This document shows positions 10,726 to 21,489 of a stretch of DNA of 64,000 nucleotides, piece by piece; positions within the stretch are counted from its first letter, which is position 1; each line of letters starts with the position of its first letter. This DNA is from Lamellibrachia satsuma (Eukaryota; Annelida; Polychaeta; Sabellida; Siboglinidae), in assembly GCA_033239005.1 (NCBI GenBank), contig BSQZ01000002.1, positions 1,343,501 through 1,407,500 of the forward strand, in the 5' to 3' direction. Made by a program: the position numbers and the translations under genes. The notes below the pieces were generated by a model. That model searched no databases, was not told where the DNA came from, and saw only the letters and a list, made by a program, of their open reading frames with translations.

Positions 10726-10933
10726 CATGCATGGCTTGTGAATGCAGTTGAGTGAAAGACTTCATTCTAGTTGACACGTCCCCCCCCCCATAAACATAAT
10801 GACCAAACATCATGACTGCTCAGTAATCACTCAGTAATTTGCCACGCGTCCCACAAGTTTTACTACATGAATAACAACAATGCATGTTGACAAATTTAAT
10901 AAAGAGAGCTAACTAATTTGTCTAGCAAGTTTT

Positions 10934-11330
10934 CTTCTGTAACCATAAGCCACGTGTACAAACATCGATAAATGCACAGCACGAGTCCCTGAAGACACCT
11001 CTTCGATAAGAGCACACGTAGTATTTACTTGGTCCCAAAACTGTGTCCGTACACACAGGTGTTACTGCATCGTAATTACTAATTTGTCCGTTACACATGT
11101 GCTATTGCGCCACAATGACTCATTTGTTTGCTTCTGTAACCATAAGCCACGTGTACAAACATCGATAAATGCACAGCACGAGTCCCTGAAGACACCTCTC
11201 CGATAAGAGCACACGTAGTATTTACTTGGTCCCAAAACTGTGTCCGTACACACAGGTGTTACTGCATCGTAATTACTAATTTGTCCGTTACACATGTGCT
11301 ATTGCGCCACAATGACTCATTTGTTTGCTA
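10934..11330 (+). repeat. 197-bp tandem duplication
   Basis: The segment starting CTTCTGTAACCATAAGCCAC at 10934 recurs at 11131 with almost no changes (cttcg/ctccg). It leads into the shorter degenerate repeats that follow. Confidence 0.95.
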
Positions 11331-11950
11331 CACATATCGTAATGAATAGTGTGTTAGTTACACATGTTTTATTGCATAGTAATGATACTTTTTTTCGTTA
11401 CATTTGTCATTGCATCGTAATGGCTCATTTGCCTGCAACACACACGTGTTGTTGCATCATAATAACTCGTGTGTCCGTTACATACGAATGTTACTGCATC
11501 ATAATAACTCGCGTGTCCTTTATACACAGGTGTTACTTCCACAACATAACTTGTGTGTCCGTTATGCACAATGTTAGGACTCTATAATATGTTAGTACTC
11601 TATATCTATCCCATACTAACTCGTGTATCCGCTATACACAAGTGTTACTATCCCATAATAACTCGTGTGTAGCACTTTACATAGGTGTTACTACTCCATA
11701 ATAACTCGTTTGTCCGCTATACACAGGTGTACTATCCCATAACTCGTGTCTGCTATACACAGGTGTTACTATCTTGTAACAGCTCGTGTGTCCGCTATAC
11801 GCAGGTGTACTATCCCATAACTCGTGTCTGCTATACACAGGTGTTACTATCTTGTAACAGCTCGTGTGTCCGCTATACGCAGGTGTTACTGGATCACAAT
11901 AACTCAAATGTCCGTTGCACACATGTGTTGCTATCTCCAATTAACTCGTG
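11290..11950 (+). repeat. Degenerate minisatellite, about 35-bp units
   Basis: Imperfect units resembling CATAATAACTCGTGTGTCCG followed by a TACACAGGTGTTACT-type string. The 197-bp duplication ends in the same unit. A longer block near 11730-11880 is itself duplicated. Confidence 0.9.
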
Positions 11951-11959
11951 TGTCTATAG

Positions 11960-12480
11960 AGACCCCTTCAGCACAGTATCTGACGCCAACGACTTCACAG
12001 CTGATATAGGCTGTCACGCGGCTGAAAGGGAAACAGATGTCTTCATCTGCATAATTGACCCGGTGTCCGAGTGACTTGGAGATGTCGCCGGCTTATGCAA
12101 CACAATAAATGACATTAGCACTTTGGCTACGTCTGGTCACAAACATTAGCAGCTGAGCCGGTCCGAGTGCTTTGTGAGCGTGTTGTGTCTGCAGCTCGGC
12201 AAATGGACTGGAGTCCCATCGGTGGCTAGCGAACCATGCAAGTTTCATGCTGGATTATGTCTGAATTGTTTCAACCCGTGACTTTGTTGTTGTGTGTTTA
12301 CTGCAGCAGTTATAATTGATATAGTTTACAATTATTCTCTTGGTGTTTGACAATGGTGTTATTGAAGACACGTGTGTTACAAGGGAGATAGTCGGACACC
12401 ATCGCTGAAAGTAACGGATATCGCGTCGCATCTGAAGGTAATCATGGCGGTTTACATTGTTCATAGTTCTATGTGTCATA
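11960..12480. other. No gene recognised
   Basis: Unique sequence with no exon that I can support. Confidence 0.3.
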
Positions 12481-12489
12481 TATTTGAGG

Positions 12490-12560
12490 GTGTGTGTGTT
12501 TGTGCGTGCGTGCGTGCGTGCGTGTATGCATGCATGTATGGATGTATGTATGTATGTGTG
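12490..12560 (+). repeat. (TGCG)n / (TATG)n microsatellite
   Basis: Short run of GTGCG units passing into ATGT units. Confidence 0.9.
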
Positions 12561-13139
12561 CATTTTGGTGGAATCCACTCACATACAAAGTTCAATTACA
12601 GTATAAAACGCACAGATGGCACAGAAAAGTAACAATACTTATATCCACCGTGGTCCTCCTAGATCAGTACATACAAGCACATTTTTGTTTTATTTGATCG
12701 CACATGAAACAGCAATACAAACAATTAGACTCATAGGCATGTTTTGATCACAAAATATAATAAAGACACAAGAAAGACGTCACAAAACTAAAAAACAAAC
12801 ACAGGCCAATACATTAAAACAAACCAAAAGCCCTATGTTAGACCGAAGCGGTCAGCTGGACAAACGGTACCAATATAATCTGAACAAAATTGCAGGAATT
12901 GGTGGGCGCAGTAAGCCTCAGACATGGCTAAAGAGCTGCTTACGGCTATCGTAAGACCACCGGGAGATTGGCATGTTAAGAGGCAGAGTGTTACAATGTG
13001 GGCAAACATGCGCTACTAGTGACACGCCTGTACTAGAGTGCATTTTGTTTCTAGATTGCATGTCCAATAATAGAGTGCGTTCCATAATACTGAAATATGA
13101 AAGTTCAACAAAACCAAAGACGAGTAAATTTAGAGGAGT

Positions 13140-13430
13140 GACCTAATGTAGGTATTTAAGATACTGAGTGGTTATGAAAAATATTGAGATAATACTTTTA
13201 TACAATTTAATGAAGGTAGGGCTGTTGGACACTAAGTAGCGGTTGTAAAAGAAAAGTGTTGTTTGAATTTAAGACAATTTTAAATATAACGGAGGAGGGT
13301 AAATGAGTAAAAAAATCTAATTAATGTAATATTGAACTCCCCATAATGGCTTCCTTTTTCACTTTCCATCTGGGCTTTGTTGCTATGGACGGTACTCTTG
13401 TTGCTATGGACGGTACTCTTGTTAGGTGCA
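13140..13430 (+). mobile_element. LINE 3' end remnant (CR1-like)
   Basis: It contains GTATTTAAGATACTGAGTGG, the nucleotide form of the RT C-terminal FKILxGY segment. It then has the family 3' UTR (ATGGCTTCC, TTTCCATCTGGGC, ctatggacggtactcttgtt, the last duplicated). The same 3' end recurs at 24.9, 34.0, 42.7, 46.6 and 50.6 kb. Coding part heavily mutated. Confidence 0.6.
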
Positions 13431-13899
13431 ATTAAATCTCAATAAACCAGACAACTCCGTCAACACTAATAGAGTACATCGAAAGTGCATTTCTTGAATG
13501 TCAAGTATGTTTCCAACTGGACATTCGTTGAGCAGATGGGAAGGCGGTACGGCGGGAGGCCGGGTGTCGGACGGGCGGGCCTGACTTCCGGGTGGTACGC
13601 ACAGGTAACCCTTTCTCGCATGGGGAGCTCCGGCACACGCCATTCAATTATTCACAAGTCTCGTGGCGTCGCAGCGACATAATCATTCATGAATGCGACA
13701 ATTACTGCGACAACGAGCTATAAATTATCACGCCATTGACAGCTCTGTATGTGTCACAAGGAGGACACGCTAACACAACACAAGGAAAGAGTCGTGAAAT
13801 GCATAGGAAACATCCTCCGGAAAATAACTACCAAATATAACGGAGGAACTCTCTGAGGGACTAATGACGCGGAGAGGGAGGGCACAACTGCCGTAGTTA

Positions 13900-14610
13900 G
13901 GAAACATAGGCAGTTAGTCAGAACACTTAAGCAGACACGGGTTGAGTAGGTAATTCTGTCAGGGATTCTACTGATAAAGGGAAGCAGGGGTCGGGTATAT
14001 CGAAATTGCCGGAGGATGGCAATGGCACACTAGTTCAGCAGCTGTGTAGGGAAGAGGAAGTTGGATTTGTGGGGATGTTTTGTTGGGAGGGCTGATATGT
14101 ACACGAGGGATGGGCTTCATCTGGAAAGTGGAAAGGGTGCAGCAGTGTTTGCGGATGAACTATCAGCAGCAGTCGACAGTGGCATGGGTAGCATAAAATA
14201 TTTTTTGTAAATTTTTTTAAAACTAGAAGAGCAGGAGGTTACTTAGAGGCGCCTCAAACAGGACAAGAAGCCATTACTACACACAGACAAGTCTCAAAAC
14301 GTCCGGAAAACATTTCTGAATTTGGTCGTAAATGCGTGTGTTTAAATGCAGAGAGCATATTACATCAGAAAAAAACGAATTAAACATTATGATATGGTAG
14401 AAGATATGGTAGAAGATATGGTAGAAGATATGGTAGAATATATTGACCGTAACATAATTGGTAAAACCGAACCATGGACCAACAAAGACGGATGCTGAAT
14501 TAAGACTGACAGGATACGTAATGTTTAGGAGAGATCGAATAGGAAGAAGGGGAGGGGGAGTTTATATATTAAAGAATCTATTCAGGTTAACGAAATAAAA
14601 TTAGTATTAC
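13900..14610 (+). mobile_element. LINE fragment, SGNH/esterase-like and endonuclease region
   Basis: Reads RDGLHLESGKGAAVFADEL around 14100-14165, typical of the hydrolase-like domain before the endonuclease in some CR1-type LINEs. Next comes CLNAESILHQKK (matching the NARS segment of the endonuclease), NIIGKTEPW (matching IGITETW), and LTGYVMFRRDRIGRRGGGVY, the hallmark GY-x-RxDR-GGGV segment. Stops and frame changes make it inactive. A 12-bp unit (gatatggtagaa) is repeated about four times near 14393-14440. Confidence 0.7.
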
Positions 14611-14983
14611 TCATTTTAGTGTCCTTTCCGGCGTTTTCCGAAATACCGCGCTTGGTATTCAGTCCGAAGATATATCCCAGTTTGCACGGCGAGTTCCTTT
14701 TGACCATGCGCAGCAAACCGGCGGAAGTAGATAAATGTCAGAGTTCGTTTGTTATCTTACGGATTTTTTTTATCAGTCTTACAAGTGCACAGCACTCAAT
14801 GTTGTGCGCATGGCCATTTATTAGCGAAATTAGATGAACTTGTTTGCTATTTGAAAGGTTTGTCATGATGCCTAAACGATCTTTCTGGCGTATTTCCAAA
14901 TGCATCTAACTGTGGTATTGTTTTGCCGGTGCCATATAGCAAAGTGACCCACAGTAAACTTACTCCGGGAGTCAATATTCTAC

Positions 14984-15203
14984 GGTGGTGGCGGTGGCGG
15001 TGGCGGTGGCGGTGGCGGTGGCGGTGGCGGTGGCGGTGGCGGTGGCGGTGGCGGTGGCGGTGGCGGTGGCGGTGGCGGTGGCGGTGGCGGTGGCGGTGGC
15101 GGTGGCGGTGGCGGTGGCGGTGGCGGTGGCGGTGGCGGTGGCGGTGGCGGTGGCGGTGGCGGTGGCGGTGGCGGTGGCGGTGGCGGTGGCGGTGGCGGTG
15201 GCG
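14984..15203 (+). repeat. (GGTGGC)n hexanucleotide array
   Basis: About 220 bp, roughly 36 near-perfect GGTGGC copies. It gives open frames of RWRW, VAVA and HRHR repeats that are not genes. The G-rich plus strand could form G-quadruplexes. Confidence 0.97.
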
Positions 15204-15221
15204 TCTATGCGTACATCGTGT

Positions 15222-15375
15222 AAGTGAATAGCTTACGCGCAGTAATTGCAGCGTGGCTGCATGATTCCCAGAGAAGTTGAGATGGTGTTGGAATGAACAT
15301 CTGCTCGGGGTGAAGTGTGAAGAGCTTTGAACAGTCTCATGGACTGGATACGAGCCAGGCAAGACCCTACCTTCG
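15222..15375 (+). mobile_element. SINE 3' part
   Basis: CGCGCAGTAATTGCAGCGTG, then TTGGAATGAACATCTGC, GGGGTGAAGTGTGAAGAGC and TTTGAACAGTCTCATGGACT match the tail halves of the SINEs at 36.8 and 46.8 kb. The tRNA-like head is missing; the hexamer array lies directly upstream. Confidence 0.75.
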
Positions 15376-15974
15376 TCTACACCCTCGCGTATCAACTATT
15401 TTATTTACAGTGTGTAACGATAAACAAATCGCCATGAATGGATCGACGTTGCGGGTTTTTGAATGAGATGTTCGATATGATTACATAACCTCTCAAGACA
15501 CTTGTTTGACATGCCTTCCGAATATTTCGGCCAACTCTCACGGCTGTCGTCAGAAAATAAAACGTTCTGGGCGATTGTGAATATCGCTTTACATGATGTG
15601 AGATTAAATTGATAAAAATAACACTTGCAAGAGTTACGGTTCAAACCCCCTGATGCGAAACGCAGCCTCTCCTAAACATCACATTCGTTCCTGCTTTCGG
15701 CGGAACTTCCGGCGTTCACCACGTCTATACCAGTCTGTTTCACCTGTGTAATACATTATCGACGACATCCATCAACGTAGCTTTCATTCTTCTTGTCTAC
15801 TCGTGTTGAGTTTGGCTTGCGCCTGTGTGCCTTGATTTTCGACCGTTCAACAGTTTTACGGAGCGGGCAATCGCTGTGAAAACAATATGGCATCGATTGG
15901 GTTAATATGGAGATCACACCGTAACAAGCTTGTCTTGAACGCCAGTGGTCGGGAACTTGAATTTCGTAGGTCAC

Positions 15975-16290
15975 TCAAACGGTACCAACATTTATCTTCG
16001 GGTAACGCTTTATTGTTTCAACGAGGCCGACATAATAGATAGCAATAGCAATTTTCCTATGCCATTGCAAAACATATACACGAACATAGAGGTTAAAAAC
16101 TACCAATTCGTTTGGTCTGCATGGCTCTGGTAGGAGAAAGCATTCTAGGATATGTTGCATTTTCTGAGGTTCCTCTTCACAGCCACATTTGGTAGGACCA
16201 TTTTCATTAATCCAGACTTCTGCATATAGACTATGCAGCGTCCAACATCAGTCCTGAGACTGTTGAAACAAACCAGCTTAACAAGACTGC
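15975..16290 (-). mobile_element. LINE C-terminal remnant
   Basis: On the minus strand it reads LRTDVGRC, then NENGPTKCGCEEEPQKMQHI and LECFLLPEPCRPNELVVF. This is the CxC...HIxxC pattern at the C-terminus of many jockey-like LINE proteins. Stops occur in it. Nothing intact. Confidence 0.6.
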
Positions 16291-16299
16291 TACATAATT

Positions 16300-17500
16300 C
16301 AAATTATGATATATGGAAGCCACTGGGCTTCTGACGAATTCACCGTTCTTCTAATTGTGACGTGCCCTTCAATGAAATACTGCATGGAGTCAATCGGAAA
16401 ATAAAAGATTGTGAGGGGATCCAGTTTTGTTATAAAAGTTTCCATTGACGAGTAAAGAATCACAGCGCTACCGTGAAATATAATTTGAAAGAACGAACAG
16501 AATATTCGTACCACAACTCTACGAAGTAAATTGCAAAACGTAATTAACCAAGCCTACGCAGAATAATGTAATTTGTAAGCTGTGTGATGATTACAACATA
16601 ATTATAGTCGACGTACTGTAAAAGATATTGTCCAATAGCAAGGTTAATAGGTTTTTGCTATCTGGCACTTGATGTGGTGTCGTTGTCGATGATACCGTTG
16701 GGGGCGGCCTGGCCTCGGCTCTCGACGTCTCCCGAACTCATCACTCGGGCCCCCTGTCTGTCCATCTCGGCGGTTCAACCTTCATCAATCACAGTCTCAC
16801 GACATCCTGCATCTGTCGTCAGCACGACTGGATTCGTTTACGGAGCATCACCTTGCAGTACTAACTATATGCATCCGCACCGCTGGCAGCCACACGAAGC
16901 AGTGTATCTCCGCCAGTGCGGACTGTGGATGAGTTTGTGTATATCCAATAGCTGCAAAGGAAAACTGTGAAGACCAACTTAACTGTAAGTAAACGTAGTT
17001 GTAGGTTTTAACGTGTGCTGATGTTTCGCCGCATTGGAACTCATGTGAGTCCGTTTTTGGCTAATCTCTGCTTAATACCAAGGTTTGCATAAGACATTCT
17101 TAGTTTAACCCTTTATTCGTGCAAAATACTTCTGACTGTACAGTTGCATACACAAAACGGTAACACATTTATATCCCGAGCGTGTGTGTTGCTTAGTTAT
17201 TTCTGTGTTTCTTGTTATTTCGTTCTCCTTCACTTATCGTTCTACGTCATATCACTCCACACCCACGTCAGACTCAATGGTCGGCTTCACAGCCACAGGC
17301 GCCTTCTATTTCTGCAATACAGCGTGTTATTAAAATATATTTTATACCATACGTATGCACTTCTGATAAGCCATGTGATTTGCAGCCATAAACTGGGCTT
17401 AATTTTGATCGTCGCCAATTGGTTTCAGTCATAATTCCTGCAATTCTTGCAGAATGGTAGAGGTTGTGCAGAAGAAATAGTCTCGCCACCAACACCCCCC
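16300..17500. other. No gene recognised; GC-richer block at 16674-16970
   Basis: Mostly unique sequence. The block 16674-16970 is richer in GC and open on the plus strand for 98 codons, but it has no recognisable domain and no clear flanking splice sites. Confidence 0.3.
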
Positions 17501-18229
17501 CTCTCTCTCTCTCTCTCCCTCCCTCTCCCCCTTCTTTTTGTCATATTTGTCTACCCTGTTATGCCCTAGTTGGTCTATTGCAGTTCTCGTGGCTTCACTG
17601 ATGTTAGTTACTCAAAGCCCCACGTAACTGTCTTTCGCACATTTAGTAGAAAACTCAGTGCAGTAAGATTTAAATGAAGTCTCCTTCATAAAGCTTGTGT
17701 GAGGTGAGCATAACCCAATTTAATTTTCACACATTGAGTGAAGAGTAAATTGCAGTAAAATATTATTGAATGACATAACCAAGTAAATGCCTCTACACAG
17801 TGCTGTTGCGAGTTAATCAGAATCCAGTTTCAGTTGCCTATTCAATACATTTGAATAAACCAATAAAATATAATTAAAATTTTGCTTAGTTGTTAATACT
17901 TAAAGTAAGCTACATTACGAGGGAACTGTTTGAACAGAGGCCATCATATGTCTCTTAGCTGTTTACAGTGTGATTACATAACCAACTGGGGTATACCTTG
18001 CAAACACGAGTAGACCAATTAGTGTGTACTTCGCACTTTGACAAGGTATACAGAGTAGACGAAATTGGTGTAGACCAAGTCGGGGGAACCCAGTGAGTGC
18101 TGATGTCACAATATGTGCATAGCTCGCCAGCGTGGTCTCTCCAAGGCAACAGCAGTTGGTCGACAGAGAAGCGTAGTGATTTGTAGGTTGTACCGGTTGA
18201 TGTGTAGAAGGCTAATAATTCCCTATAAT
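17500..18229. other. No gene recognised
   Basis: It begins with a short CT-rich run (about 17500-17535) and is otherwise featureless. Confidence 0.35.
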
Positions 18230-18520
18230 ATGCCATATGTTAACAACCCTACTGACAAAGAGGTTAGGAGGATATCAAATTTATATATTGCATTTAAGAC
18301 ATTGAATGAGTATGAAAATATTGATAGACATTTTTCTCACTTAAAACTGCTTCCTCAACCTATCGCAAATCCGGTTCATTGGCGTCTAAATATGAAGTGT
18401 GTGAATAGTTTATGTAACATCCGCAGTCAATTTAATTTAAAAAATGCATATTTCTGTTCAAATCATCGAAAGAAATTACTTTAGTCGTTAGATCTGGTAA
18501 GGATCAAAATAATGGATATC
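18230..18520 (+). mobile_element. Dispersed repeat with LINE C-terminus-like coding trace
   Basis: It reads TLNEYENIDRHFSH, matching ILNGYENIDRNMFF in the LINE at 24.65 kb. It is followed by CVNSLCNIRSQFNLKNAYFC. The latter half matches the minus strand of 47740-47882 (NSLSNMRCRINVKSVYFCSN) at DNA level, so it belongs to a dispersed repeat. Confidence 0.6.
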
Positions 18521-18751
18521 CAAAATGGTAAGCACTGTGTGGGTCAATGCTGATCATGAGCGTGACTACCATCCTCTCGCCGATCACATGACACAGTTAC
18601 GAAATTTCACCATGGACATATATTTACTGGACTGTCAGCTCCGCGCTATGCGCGAACGAGTTCGATTTTGCGCCCGCCGCGGACACATTGAGTTGTTTAC
18701 TTCCGGCGTCGCCGTTTAAATGTAAATGGCGTTCGAGTTGCACAGATCAAA

Positions 18752-18983
18752 ATGTCAATAAGCGTTGGCAGCATCTGCTGCATAGTCAATTGCGCTTGCA
18801 CAAGTGCAAAATGCCGAGGATCGTCTTTTCATTGTCTACCGAAGGGAACCGAATGGAGAGCCCGTTTGTGCATGCCACCAATAAGAGTCGACAGCAGCTT
18901 CAATGACAATGGCTATATTGCCTATAATGCTGACAATTCCAAGATCTGCTCCAGGCATTTCACAGATGATCCTTTCAAACATG
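18752..18983 (+). CDS. THAP-type zinc-finger first exon
   Basis: ATG (A at -3) opens a 77-codon exon ending in phase 1 at a strong donor (CATG|gtaagt). It encodes a short N-terminus, then a THAP (C2CH) pattern: ICCIVNC, then SFHCLPKGTEWRARLC, and KICSRHFTDDPFKHG at the end. The cysteine pairs, FHxxP-like string, tryptophan and CSxHF match the family, which binds DNA in the nucleus. THAP domains occur in host regulators and in transposases (P element, Kolobok). No second exon was found before the repeats at 20.8 kb, so the rest of the protein is unknown. A relic of a mobile element is quite possible, since a YqaJ/SWIM gene remnant lies 5 kb away. Confidence 0.6.
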
Positions 18984-18989
18984 GTAAGT

Positions 18990-20815
18990 TTCTTGGTAGT
19001 GTAATTGATTGATTAATAACTGCTCAGTGATGTTGCAGATTCACATATATATACCGGTTAAAGAGCCTGAATCAATGAGTAACTGTGTCACTGTGTGTAA
19101 AGTTCTGTAAAGCTAAGTAGGCCCTACAAGTATGTATGTTTTATATGTATAATAATATCACAAAGTGTCTGTCTTCGCTTACTCTAACTGCAGATAACTA
19201 TATGAAATTAAGCATACACGTTTGAAGCAAAGTGAATAACAAGCCCTCAAAGGCTCAATGCTGGAGGTCTGGTACTGTATGGACAGCTTCCTGATGTCTG
19301 TGCACATGGTCTTGTCTCTCACCAGCTTCTCGAGTGTGACTGCAGCTTTGGAAGCTTAAACAAATAAGGTATTCAACATCAGGAATTAAGTATTCAATGT
19401 TCAACATTACTCAACAGTATTTGTGCAATTAAGTTAAATGTATAATACTGACTTACAGAGGAAGCAAATTTCGTCGTCTCAACTCACGCACTCAGGTGTT
19501 GGGATGTCTTGTGACTGTAGACTCAATGCTCACGATAGAGTCCAATGTTTCTCACTGGCACTGAGTGAGTGTGAAGTTATTCTGTCACCAAAGGACACGA
19601 GTTTTAACTTTTCACACAAACAGAGTAAATCGTGCGCCAATGCTAATCGTGGTGTGTGATTAAGTTATGTAACAAATTACATTAAAAGGAAATAATATAC
19701 AACACAATTCGCAACACTTATCTAGTTGTTCACCACAACCAGAAGTTATTATACGGAATTTTCTTACACAAAAATATAATTAATAATGACTAACATTTAC
19801 AATTATTTTATTTGTAAGTTTATTTTTTAGACCTAATATAAACAAAGAAGATCTAACTTGTATATTTTTTCAAAATCCTTGTAAACTTCTGCTCCCATTT
19901 ATGTTACTGCGTATTGAATTGCATAATTTCACACCATAAATTAAGATGCATTAATTGAGATTTCACTTGGTAGACATTGTTTCAAAGGAAGGTATAATTC
20001 CGCATAGAAGAGATTATATAGAAGAATGCACGGACGATTTTTTATCTTCGTTGCTGTAATATTTTTATTTTAGTGCGAGAGTATTTTAGTGCGAGGGTAT
20101 CCGGAGTGAAGCGTGTGAGAAAAAAACATTACCAAAAGGATTTTCAAATGACCAATTTTACTAATATAAAACTGTAGACATTTGTCTTCTATTGTACATA
20201 AAATGCAAAACAATGAAGACACATTTTCTTATAAAGTGTGTATTTGTAGAGGTTACACCTAGCATATCTTGCTTTGTTATCCATACATCCATGCCAAAAA
20301 TAACATGCATACCATCTTTTTAAACAATTCTTCCATAACCATTTTACAAAAACAATGTTATATTTTCACAAACCCCAACATGTACTCGATGACGTAGCAA
20401 GTAGACCTTAATGTTTTGTTTGATGTGATACACATGTGAGTTTAAAATATCTTGGTTTTAGACAAATATACCTTCTAAAATACTCTGCTTGACCTTAATC
20501 ATGTTGAGTGTGCTATTGAATTTAGTAATGTTTTATTAATTGGATGCAACGTGCCATTTTGAGATAAACACAACTTATTTAGTGCGTTTAATAATTGATT
20601 AATTAATGTATTCCATTTCATGGAATCTTGCTCTAAATCCGTGCAGATATCTGGGACGGCTCGGTTGTACTGATACGGTATTAGCGTATTCCCGTGATAG
20701 CACTGATAATGATTTTAGTAGCATTGGTTGATTGCAGTGATAATCAGCAGGATTCGGTCTTTGCACTGTTGGACATTGACTAAAGATTTCATGTAGCACA
20801 GGGGTCGATTAACCT
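18990..20815. other. No gene recognised
   Basis: AT-rich, no exon with convincing coding character. If the THAP gene is real, part of this is its first intron. Confidence 0.35.
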
Positions 20816-21115
20816 AATATATAAACCACCTGGAGGAGGTCACGAACAACGAAGTTCTGAAATTGGCGGACGACAAAACGTACAAGAAAAAGGTGAAGAT
20901 CAACACAGCTTATTACACGATCTAGACATTTTTGCCGAGTGGCTAATTAATATGCATATATTATTAATAAAGTATGTATATTAAGCAAAATTAAAGTTGA
21001 AATAGCTCAGCTGTGATGAACATTCTAGATATGAAGAACATATACACTATAAACCCAAGAGGGGAACAAATTGATGGTTTAAAACAAAATAATACTATTG
21101 GATGATTGTGAGAAT
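20816..21115 (+). mobile_element. LINE reverse transcriptase fragment
   Basis: It reads VTNNEVLKLADDKTYKKVK, where LADDKT matches the catalytic FADDTK box of CR1-type RT. It continues to MNILDMKNIYTINPRGEQI, matching the family's CKVMHIGxxN...Y segment. Stops are present. Confidence 0.6.
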
Positions 21116-21170
21116 ATTTTTGCAGACATTCTCCTCAAACGTAACGAAGATAGACGTCCTACTGGACAAT

Positions 21171-21199
21171 ACAATACAATACAATACAATACAATACTC
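21171..21199 (+). repeat. (CAATA)n pentanucleotide
   Basis: About six perfect copies of acaat. They precede CTCGTTTATTGAGACCC, so this may be the 3' tail of an inserted retroelement. Confidence 0.85.
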
Positions 21200-21489
21200 G
21201 TTTATTGAGACCCATCATTTGCACTTCACAAATACAGTGGAATACATCAACAGCATTGTCATGTAATTTACATATTAAACAACGCATTATTTATTTGAGA
21301 ATGCAAAATATAAAAGGTATGACGTATAACCTCATACGTTTAATGTGCTTGCGGAAGATTTCGTACGGGTATAGCGCGATATAATTAGTTGTCTGTGGTT
21401 AGTATATCTTATAATTTTGGTCCACCAGCAATACATCAGAGACAACAAGTTGCGTATCTATTCGCATATATGATGACAGGGCACGGGGT

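Noticed and set aside
9967..10751. Three overlapping 250-codon frames
   Set aside because: 38-bp minisatellite; identical residue pattern in all three frames.
14847..15395. 182-codon minus frame with His-Arg repeats
   Set aside because: Frame across the GGTGGC hexamer; no homology outside it except a SINE tail.
16674..16970. 98-codon GC-richer plus frame as an exon
   Set aside because: No domain, no convincing acceptor or donor, and no homology to the receptors.
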